Assembly (NCBI RefSeq): GCF_035222375.1
Contig: NC_085887.1
Location: forward strand, 4,005,501-4,069,500
Direction of reading: 5' to 3'
Origin: Podospora pseudocomata
Lineage: Eukaryota > Ascomycota > Sordariomycetes > Sordariales > Podosporaceae
Length of the DNA stretch: 64,000 bases
The notes under the pieces are model-generated. The model was not told the origin of the DNA. It did no database searches and worked only from the letters and a program-made list of their open reading frames with translations. A program made the translations under genes and the position numbers. Positions 56,063 to 64,000 of this stretch are shown one piece after another (position 1 is the first letter of the stretch; each line of letters opens with the position of its first letter).

Positions 56063-57334
56063 ATGTTTCCAGGCGAATCGTTTCTTCTCCTCTGCTCTTT
56101 ATCTCTGGCTTTCGCTGGGGTAATTGAGTCTTCCCAACAGCGAGGGTAAGTGTCCAAAACCTGTTTAGCAAGTGTTTCAAAACAAGAATTAGGTAACGAA
56201 CCGGCAAATAGGAGTCTCGAGAGACGCCGCTGGGCTGTGAGAGTCTACGCAACAAATCCCCAAATACCGCGCCCTCTCAGTCCTCCGTCACTTTTGAGAC
56301 CTCTTACCCCCACAGTTGCGCAGTACCCATCAAAGGCAAATTATATCATGGATACTTTCGAGTTTTTGAGTCCTCTTACATGCCAACTAGAGTCTTCTCT
56401 TAATACGCATGTCAAGGGGGAGCCCAGTTTCTGCCTGCCAAAACTTAGAGTAGTTGTACCACTTCAAACTCCCGAGGATAATGAGCTCGCCGAATACGTG
56501 GACTACAGATACCCTTCAGCCATCGATAATCTCATACAAAAGGGTCTCTTTCCAAAGCCACTTTTACCCTACCTAAAGCAAGGCCCACTAGCACTCCTGG
56601 CCGTACTATCTCTCCCTAGAGAAGATCTTCTTGGTATCGGGTACCTGATAGCGAACGACACGGACACGTGCAAGAATATGGAATGTCAGAATGGCCTGTT
56701 CAATCCACTGACTTCAACCTCGCTGAGACCCATCCCGACGCCCATGAAGCAGCACATCAGCAGGATCGATGCCTGGAGCAGAAGTAAAGCAACCGCAACC
56801 GCAACAAGCACGAAACAGACCTCGGTAGCTGTCAGTGCTCAACCTACGCGTGCACCCACACCTATCATCATAACTACTAGTTCAACCGTCGTCACCACCA
56901 ACCTCCAGGGCTACAAAACTCTCAACCGCGTAACGAAAACAGGAACCCAAACTATAACCCCTTCATCACCAACACCCACCCCAGACCCAGTCAGTACATA
57001 CATACTGCAAGAACAAGACAAAGCGGACATCGTCGAGGCATTCTCCTCCGCCATGCCCCGTCTCTTTGATCGACTTCTAGCACCAATTCCTTCCGTAACG
57101 GCGACAATGAAAACAAAAGATATTCCAGCTTCGAAGGTGGAAAGAAAAATAGTAGAGACGTCGATACCCGGGCCTTGGATCGGGGGAGGCAACATTACTG
57201 TGAGGTTTTATGAGGCTAATTTGACTTCTTATGGTGATAAGGAAGAGAAGGGAAATGGGACGGCAGGGAATTTGGTCGGGCAAGGTGTGTGGGGTTGGTT
57301 AGTGGTAGTGATTGGGATGATGGTCTTGCTTTGA
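56063..57334 (+). CDS. putative GPI-anchored surface protein, unknown function
   Basis: Exons 56063-56145 and 56212-57334 give 401 residues. The first exon is easy to miss: it encodes MFPGESFLLLCSLSLAFAGV, a good signal peptide, and joins through GTAAGT..AAATAG into SLERRRWAVRVYATNPQ. A Cys-bearing ordered-looking part (LTCQLESSLN..SFCLPKLRV..DTCKNMECQNGLF) is followed by a Thr/Pro/Ser-rich stretch (about 215-300). A C-terminal hydrophobic tail (WGWLVVVIGMMVLL) comes after small residues (NGTAGNLVGQG), which fits a GPI signal. Cell-wall or membrane attachment is inference; no enzymatic domain is seen. Confidence 0.7.
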
Positions 57335-57378
57335 CATGGAGGGGACGGTCCACTTCCTATTTCTTCTTCACCGTCAAA

Positions 57379-58219
57379 GTAGGTAGTTATACTAACGTAG
57401 GTAGTTAACACTGAATTACAGAGATATCTTTGCTTAAAAAGAGAGTTTTTTCGGGGCTACTTCTCAACGTAAGTTCAAATTATCAATAACTGAAAGATCA
57501 GGGAATTTCGTGACCGGCTCTCTCAGGGCTTTTCAGCTCGTCATCATGCCCTGAAATTCAGCATCAGATGCAGCTTTTCTACCCGTTATGCAACCCAGGG
57601 TTTCAGTATACCTAAGGTAACGGGCCGACTGAGTCCACCCAGACCGCAGCCTCTTGGGTTACATGAATCCACCATGATGGATTCTCGAATCACAATACCC
57701 AAGGTAGGTACGGTATCCGGGCAAGTATTCTAGATGTCAGATTTGTCAAGTAGGTACCTACTCGGAAATGTCAAACGAATGACGTAGTTACTTTATTGCT
57801 GGGTTGTATGGAATGTATCAGGTGAAACCTGTCAATAGTCTAAAGATGTGGTTCTCGCTGTTCAATGAAGCCATGGCGCCACGTCATAGTCAAACTACGG
57901 AGATAATGATGATTGAACTATGCCTTTCAGATAATTCAAGCGATGTGTTCGGTACCTACCTTATCTAAGGAGCCCATGATACCAGCCTAGGTGGCCAGCT
58001 CGAGTCGACTTGCCAACTAGACCTATTGGCGGAAACCCTTCACCCTCCAAACCTCTTCAAGCCATGGTGGTCCTTTCCATTTGCTTCGGAGAGCCGACTG
58101 AAATAACCCCAAGTAAAAATTGGGCGGGAACACAGACTAAACTCACTGTTGATGTAGGCTGCCATGCCGAAGCCCAATCCTACTTTTATCTAACGAGTGT
58201 AGGTAAGTATAGGTATACC
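57379..58219. repeat. cluster of TAGGTA/TACCTA motifs
   Basis: Copies: gtaggtagtta at 57379-57389 and again at 57397-57407, aaggtaggta at 57701, the palindrome taggtaccta at 57751-57760, ggtacctacc at 57951-57960, and taggtaagtataggtata at 58200. Related copies lie only in other gene-free stretches of the window. Confidence 0.6.
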
Positions 58220-58805
58220 ACAGAAAGACAACGCCGTGCCATGCTCCGGATCAAGGACACTAGAACCACCAGGCAAAGCCTGCTTCACCACCGACCCTCT
58301 CGGGCGCTTCTTGGCCCAATGGCAACGAGGATCAGCGGCCTTTTGTCGGTGCCATGACGGTGCATGGTCAACCTTAGCATGACGTGCAGCTTGCACGTGT
58401 TGACAATTCCCAGCCAGATTCGGTCCGTTTGACTGCGGGCATGCTCCCCAGACCAGCAACTCCGGCCGCAGACTGCAGTGCAATGGCCCGGCACTACTAA
58501 CCGAGGTGCGCCGTGCCAAGTGCCCTTCTCCACAGACGGGGTTTGTTGTGGTCGCGGGGCCCCGGATTGTGGCGCCCACGGGAGTGATCTGGTGTAACGG
58601 TGAAAAGACGTTGACGATCCTGGGGAAATTCGCCCTGGAAGACGCACTGAAACGCGACATCGCAGGCTTTCGCCGGCCAGGTGGTGGCCTACCTCGGCAG
58701 CATAGTTTTTTTTTTGAAGGGCCGAGCAAGACGCCGACAATGTCACCTCCAAAGATGAAGGCTTGGTAGGTTGCCGTGGTCGTCGCCATCAAGCAAAAAT
58801 CTACC

Positions 58806-58812
58806 TATTTAA
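58806..58812 (+). promoter_or_regulatory. TATA-like box of the AA13 LPMO gene
   Basis: TATTTAA 90 bp upstream of the start ATG at 58902. Confidence 0.45.
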
Positions 58813-58901
58813 GTCCCGGACCCTCGCTGCCATGATGCTCCAAAACACCACCAGCCAGCCTCATCGCCTCCGAAGAGCCCATCCAGTAACGACTAGCCAA
58901 A

Positions 58902-60112
58902 ATGAAGCTGTCATCGACCTTTTCCGTCCTCACGGTGGCCACTGTGGTTCACGGCCATGGTTACCTGACCATCCCGTCCAGTCGGACACGTCTTGGCTCC
59001 GAGGTAAGAGCTGCAAGCTGCGAGTTCTCTGGAACCTCAGTACTGACACATGAACCCACCAGGCTGGCCTTGACTCCTGCCCCGAGTGCTCCATTCTCGA
59101 GCCTGTCTCGGCCTGGCCCGATCTTGACGTTGCTCCTGTTGGCCGCAGTGGACCCTGTGGTTACAACGCCCGCGTGAGCATCGACTACAACCAGCCTCGC
59201 GCTGGGCTGTGGGGCAACTCTCCCGTCGCCCGCTACTCTCCTGGCCAGACCATCGACGTTCAGTGGTGCGTCGACAACAATGGTGACCACGGTGGCATGT
59301 TCGCCTACCGTATCTGCCAGGATCAGGCGCTCGTCAAGAAGTTCCTCACACCTGGCTATCTCCCCACCGACGAGGAGAAGCAGGCCGCCGAGGACTGCTT
59401 CGAGAGGGGCACGCTTCCCTGCACCGACGTCTCGGGCCAGAACTGCGGCTTCAGCCCTGACTGCTCCCCCGGTCAGCCGTGTTGGCGCAACGACTGGTTC
59501 ACCTGCAATGCTTTCAATGCCGGTGACCGTCGCGCCTGCCAGGGCGTTGACAATGCTCCCCGCGGGTCTTGCTACACCTCGATTGCTGGAGGTTTCCCCG
59601 TCACCAAGAAGATCAAGCTTCCCAATATCAACGTCGGTCACACCCTCCTGAGCTTCAAGTGGAACTCGTTCCAGACCGGTCAGATCTACCTGTCCTGCGC
59701 AGATATTGCCATCGGCGAGGGCAGCGGCACCGTCGACCCGCCTGCTTCGACCACCTTCTCGACTGTCGTCACCCCCGGTGCCTCGTGTGCTGCCGCCCCG
59801 TCGGTGCCTGTCGTTTTCAACGAGAAGGCCACCACTGCCTATGGCCAGAACATCAAGGTTGTTGGCTCCATCGCCGCGCTCGGCAGTTGGAACCCGGCCA
59901 ACGCTGTGCCCCTCTCTGCTGCCGGTTACACCAACTCCAACCCCGTCTGGTCCACCACCCTCAACCTGGCTCCTGGCACTTCCTTCACCTACAAGTTCAT
60001 CAGGGTGGACAGCAACGGCGCTGTGACCTGGGAAAGCGATCCCAACAGGTCCTACACTGTTCCTGCTGCCTGCCAGGGCCAGAGCATGGCTGTCGATTCC
60101 ACCTGGCGCTAA
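58902..60112 (+). CDS. starch-active lytic polysaccharide monooxygenase AA13 with CBM20
   Basis: Secreted copper enzyme that oxidatively cleaves starch chains. Exons 58902-59003 and 59063-60112 give 383 residues. The signal peptide [18 protein letters not shown] is cut just before [14 protein letters not shown], leaving the N-terminal His (residue 19) that forms the copper brace. The second His is in [15 protein letters not shown] (residue about 109, mature 91), and the axial Tyr in [11 protein letters not shown] (about 241), in step with known AA13 enzymes. [17 protein letters not shown] is an AA13 hallmark. After a short Thr/Ser/Pro linker, CBM20 (about 283-383) shows [20 protein letters not shown] and [22 protein letters not shown] lies at 60171. 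Partner enzymes would be amylases, none of which is adjacent. Confidence 0.95.
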
Positions 60113-60807
60113 ATTGTGATTGATGGATGAATGGGAGTCGGGCGGCATCGGGCGTTCGGATTGCATGGGGAATAAAAGGGGTCACGAAGGAGGTCACATT
60201 ACATCGGGCGTTGCATCTTTTATCTGTCTCCAACACTTTATACTGTACATATTTGTTCTCTTCTCTTCATGTTCATCATTTTTATGCAAGGTTCGCGATG
60301 GAGATAGGGAATCATGGAGTGGCAACCCGACGTTACATTTCGATCTCTGCCATGTGCACATGCTCTGATGATGATCGCATCCCCGTCTCCATTTCATCAC
60401 CCCAAGGCTGAATATGGAGCCAGATTGTCGGAAGGAAGCTCTCAAAATGGGAGGGCGGCCCATTGCTTTCCGACCCTGCGTGTTCCCGGTGGCGATTGGC
60501 GAACAGCATCCAGGCGTGGTCTCGTCGAGCTTCTAGGGCACTGATAACCCCGGAAACCGTCCCGGGAAAATCCACCCGTCCATCACCCCGACCTCTCAGG
60601 CCGGACAAGAGTGCAGGAAACGGCGTTGCCAAGACGCGCCAAGCACACCAAACCCCTGAAGGGCGGCTCATCGACTTCCGCATCGTGAATATGGCAATCA
60701 GCTATGTGCTGGGAACTAAACAAAGATAAATATCATCATGGCCTTTTGCTTTTGGTTCGGCCTCTGGAAGGGGCAAGCTGCTTCATCACAGTCTTCCAGT
60801 CACCATC
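60113..60807. other. intergenic between the LPMO and mannanase genes
   Basis: 695 bp with the LPMO 3' UTR and the mannanase promoter. No gene recognised. Confidence 0.5.
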
Positions 60808-62195
60808 ATGGTCCTCGCCAAGTCCTTCGTCCTCAGCTTACTGGCCCTTACCGCTGCCGCCGCCCCCAGCGGCCCAGGTGGAAAGGGTCCTCACAAGGGC
60901 AAGACGCCCAAGGGTTTTGTTACCGTGCAAGACGGAAAGTTCAAGCTCGACGGCAAGGACTTTTACTTTGCCGGTAGCAATGCGTACTACTTCCCCTTTA
61001 ATGGCGTATGTCATCACCATCCATTCCAGTCACGATCAATTAATATATGCTAACAACAATCAGGACCAATCCGATGTCGAAAAGGGGTTGACCGCCGCCA
61101 AGAAGGCAGGTCTCACCGTCTTCCGCACCTGGGGATTCAACGACAAGAACAGCACATATATCCCGGGTGGTCTTCCACAGTATGGTGGTGAAGGCGCTGG
61201 GCCTTCCGAGGTGGTCTTCCAGTGGTTCCACCCCAACGGCACCTCCACCATCAACGTGGCCGGCTTCGACAAGGTTGTCAAGGCCGCTGACAAGGTCGGA
61301 ACCAAGCTGTTGGTTGCCCTGACAAACAACTGGGCGGATTACGGAGGCATGGACGTCTACACTGTCAACCTGGGTGGAAAGTATCACGATGATGTATGTA
61401 CCTTACTCAGAGCTGCCCTTCTTCTCACATGGTGGTGTGATCACTGACAGTGAACAGTTCTACACAGTTCCCAAGATCAAGAACGCCTACAAACGCTACG
61501 TCAGGGAGATGGTCCTTCGCTACAAGGACTCCCCCACCATCTTTGGCTGGGAGCTCGCCAACGAGCCTCGTTGCGGTGCTGACGGCACTCGCAACCTTCC
61601 TCGTAGCCCGAACTGCAACCCGGCCGTCATGGGCGCTTGGGTCAAGGAGATGAGCGCCTACATCAAGTCGCTCGATCCCCACCATCTCGTCACCTGGGGC
61701 GGAGAGGGTGAATTCAACCTGCCCCAGGGTTCTGATGACTGGGCCTACGCTGGCGGGAACGGCGGTGACTTTGACCACGAGATCGCCATCGACACAATTG
61801 ACTTCGGTGTGTTCCATTCGTACCCGGACTGGTGGTCAAAGACTGTGGAATGGACACAGCAGTGGATCCGGGACCACGCCGCGGCTGGTCGCAAGGCCAA
61901 GAAGCCTGTTGTCCACGAGGAGTACGGCTGGATGACGCCCGAGGCCAGACTCGAGTACCTCGGAAAGACACACAACTCTACCCGTCTGGAGGTAATTGGC
62001 AGCTGGCAAAAGATCGAGGTGGAGGAGAAGCTGGCGGGAACCATGTACTGGCAGTTTGGGTACGGTGGTTACTCATATGGGCGCAACCACAATGACGGCT
62101 TCACCATTTATTTGGAGGACCCCGAGGCCAAGGAGCTGGTGTATGGTCATGCCAAGGCTATGGACAAGCTCAACAAGAAGAAGGGTGGTAGATAG
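60808..62195 (+). CDS. endo-beta-1,4-mannanase, GH5 subfamily 7
   Basis: Secreted hydrolase of mannan and glucomannan backbones. Exons 60808-61005, 61064-61393 and 61458-62195 give 421 residues. Signal peptide [18 protein letters not shown]. Domain hallmarks: [27 protein letters not shown], then [11 protein letters not shown] with the acid/base Glu (about 210) and VVHEEYGW with the nucleophile Glu (about 328), plus [12 protein letters not shown]. No cellulose-binding module; the C-terminus is basic (LNKKKGGR), and a Gly/Lys-rich stretch follows the signal peptide ([11 protein letters not shown]). GH5_7 is well characterised in fungi. It lies in tandem with the LPMO gene, which suggests a small plant-polymer-degrading neighbourhood. 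Confidence 0.95.
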
Positions 62196-63405
62196 AGAGG
62201 GAGCAGCACCCCCAATATCTTGATATCGGTTAGCATCCCACATGCATGTATAATAGAAGGTTGTCAGGGAAAATCAAAAGCTTGATTGCGCACTTGATTG
62301 ACTTGGGGTGATTGTGTGGAGATAAGCATCAGTGCCGACTTGGCAATGTAGGGAGTATAAGGGCCAAGGCGGAAAAAGCCGGTGTCGTGAAGCTTCGCCC
62401 ACTCCTGTTGAGATCTTCTTCAGCCGTGGGATGCAGGGAGGATCTGAACGGGGCCATGAGACGCTGATCGTGGGTCTTGTGCATCAGTTGCCGTTTTAAG
62501 AATGGCCGAGTCTTGTGATGGTTTTTCCATGTTATGAGGGTCCACCTTCGAAAGAGAGGTAGGTAGTGACGGAAAACGAATATCTGAAAGTTGTACGACT
62601 ACATACGAAACCAGATCACCTTTCCACATGATGCCCACGTCAATTTGTCTATCTTTTCATCACAGGCCATGTCTCAACCCAGGACACGAATACAGAGGGT
62701 TGCTTGCATTTTATTCTGGTTTCTACACATCTTTTGAGGCCGCCCCCTTTTGATTCACCTAGACTAGGTAGGTAGGTACAACTGATGGCTTTCTTCACTT
62801 GCATGAAAGTTGAGCTGAGCCTGCTCTGTAACGGGTTGTACAACTATTAGGATCATTATCTGTTGGCCAGAGCTGACGGAAAATCCAAGAATGCGAACGC
62901 ATGATCCGATTACTTCGGGAAGGATGGATGACGGACTGACCTACATGGGGAGTTCTGGATGGTTCCAAAGAATGCGAAAGGCACAGTTGTCTCTCGCTAC
63001 CGGACATCGGACAACTATCCGACGTTAGGTGGGTGAAATCATGGTGCCTAGTTCCAAATAACATCAATATAAAATGTTGATGGCTTCAGCTCAGAGAACA
63101 TGAACCTGACACAAAAGATCTGAGTTTGTTACCACTGGACCCCCCTTAACGTTTGCCGGCTGCACATGGCCGATTCGGCTACACAAGCTAGCCACGAGCC
63201 AAGTGTTGATCCTGCTTAAAGCGGCGAGGGGCCGCGTGGGTGGTGCACCCATTTCAATCTGACCGACGGGACACAGGCTCGGAAGAGTCGGAGTTGTTTG
63301 CTCATACTCGCCTATAAAGATGTGAGAGCCCGTTGCCTCTGTGTCGAGTGGTTGTTCTCAGCCCAGTTGACCATTCATCTCCTGCGGATATCCACATCGC
63401 GTACA
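62196..63405. other. intergenic
   Basis: 1.2 kb without a recognised gene. It contains TAGGTA-type motifs at 62557-62566 and 62765-62779, the second with three GGTA units in a row, and a TATA box at 63313. Confidence 0.5.
63313..63318 (+). promoter_or_regulatory. TATA box of the small cysteine-rich protein gene
   Basis: TATAAA 93 bp upstream of the ATG at 63406. Confidence 0.5.
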
Positions 63406-63594
63406 ATGAAGCTCTCGGCGCCAATTCTGTTCTTCACTTTCTTTGCTGCCGCCTCGGTTGCCCAGTACACCGGGCCATGTTCAGTTAACGACTGCGGTGC
63501 GAGTCATAGAGTGTGCGCTCGAGGATGGCTCTGTGTCCCCTACCCAAGCTTTGACCCTGCAAAGAGACAAGGTTGTACGTGCAGTACCGCATGA
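63406..63594 (+). CDS. small secreted cysteine-rich protein (62 aa)
   Basis: Signal peptide MKLSAPILFFTFFAAASVA; the mature part is 43 residues with six Cys: GPCSVNDCG, RVCARGWLCVPY and GCTCSTA. The spacing would allow three disulfides. The ATG at 63406 follows a TATAAA by 93 bp and begins the signal directly. Effector-like or antimicrobial-like by size and Cys content, but no named family is recognised. An intron 63575-63649 (GTACGT..TTCCAG, with a CTGAT branch-like site) would instead replace the last two Cys with YRTSNKLQHGIL; the unspliced form looks more sensible because it keeps six Cys. Confidence 0.62.
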   Translation: MKLSAPILFFTFFAAASVAQYTGPCSVNDCGASHRVCARGWLCVPYPSFDPAKRQGCTCSTA

Positions 63595-64000
63595 AGTGGG
63601 TTCGACCATCAGTTACCTATTAAATGGACCTGTACTGATTTTCTTCCAGACCGAACATCAAACAAGCTACAGCACGGAATTCTGTAGCAAATGGGATGAT
63701 GGCCGTTTTTCCTAGGCTGTCTTGCTGGGCCAAGCTCAGACTCAACTCTGATTTTGCAAAGGTCCAAGAATTGTTCTGGAGTTACGGGTTGCGCGGGATT
63801 GCACATGGGTTCGCTTCATTGGAACAAAGCCTCGAAGAAGAATGAATACACTTCTGCTTGCCTACCGATGTTTTTTTCGTTTATCGCACTGTTGGCCATA
63901 TTCGCTCGGTTTCAATAGTGGTACCATGGAACGACATTATCTTGTCCCACCTACCGATCATGGCCTGCTGTGCGTGTTTTTGGAACCGCAGAGCCTCGTT
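63595..64000. other. intergenic up to window edge
   Basis: 3' flank of the small cysteine-rich gene. No further feature recognised. Confidence 0.45.

Larger units (their letters stand above)
57335..58901. other. intergenic with clustered TAGGTA motifs
   Basis: 1.6 kb without a convincing gene. Between 57379 and 58219 it carries at least six TAGGTA/TACCTA elements (see the repeat entry). The last few hundred bases are the LPMO promoter: CTGGGG (58619-58624 area) and GCGGGG near 58553 fit the loose CreA carbon-repressor consensus SYGGRG, and TATTTAA is at 58806. Confidence 0.5.

Noticed and set aside
58961-60166. 401-codon open frame opposite the AA13 LPMO
   Set aside because: Antisense shadow; low-complexity Gly/Val composition and no domain.
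38502-63594. Secondary-metabolite gene cluster around the MFS and flavin oxidase genes
   Set aside because: No polyketide synthase, NRPS, terpene cyclase or P450 gene is present in the window.

Overview
The window is nuclear DNA of a filamentous ascomycete, most likely a sordariomycete (Sordariales-like). The evidence is short 49-81 bp GT..AG introns, long intergenic spacers, a Fot1/pogo-type transposon, a starch-active AA13 LPMO with CBM20, a GH5_7 mannanase, fungal-only families (DUF2828, CorA-like, small secreted proteins) and ordinary house-keeping genes. No rRNA, tRNA, CRISPR or prokaryotic signal was seen. Genus and chromosome position cannot be read from the sequence alone.

Layout. 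1-1571: right-hand part of a broken pogo-type DNA transposon running off the left edge. 2.4-6.8 kb: PDR-type ABC exporter. 6.9-10.3 kb: a small secreted protein and a secreted dipeptidyl-peptidase IV. 10.5-13.9 kb: a divergent pair, sulfide:quinone oxidoreductase and ETHE1-type persulfide dioxygenase, which together form the core mitochondrial sulfide-oxidation route. 14.4-16.6 kb: two decayed genes, an RNase H-like gene frameshifted by an 8-bp tandem duplication and a remnant of a C2H2-like family. 16.8-25.5 kb: conserved minus-strand genes (Mgs1/WRNIP1 AAA ATPase, Isa1 iron-sulfur carrier, ARMH3/UPF0588 protein, a disordered fungal protein). 25.5-30.9 kb: an unusually long gap without a convincing gene, between divergent genes. 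30.9-37.7 kb: a 1402-residue disordered protein, and the intact C2H2-like relative of the 15.4-16.6 kb remnant.

38.5-63.6 kb is richer in secreted and membrane proteins: a 522-residue protein of repeated cysteine-bearing domains, two MFS transporters, an F-box protein, a CorA-like membrane protein, a covalent-flavin VAO/BBE oxidase, a DUF2828/vWA protein, two more secreted or surface proteins, the AA13-CBM20 LPMO beside a GH5_7 mannanase, and a 62-residue cysteine-rich secreted protein.

The clearest functional links are the sulfide-oxidation pair and the polysaccharide-degrading pair. No strongly supported new multi-gene system is visible. The best leads are the repeat protein with two equal-length exons, the Ro60-like architecture of the DUF2828 protein, the broken RNase H-like gene, and a recurrent TAGGTA-type intergenic motif densest at 57.4-58.2 kb. 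Gene models were built by hand from splice-site consensus and frame continuity, and every multi-exon total was checked to be a multiple of three.
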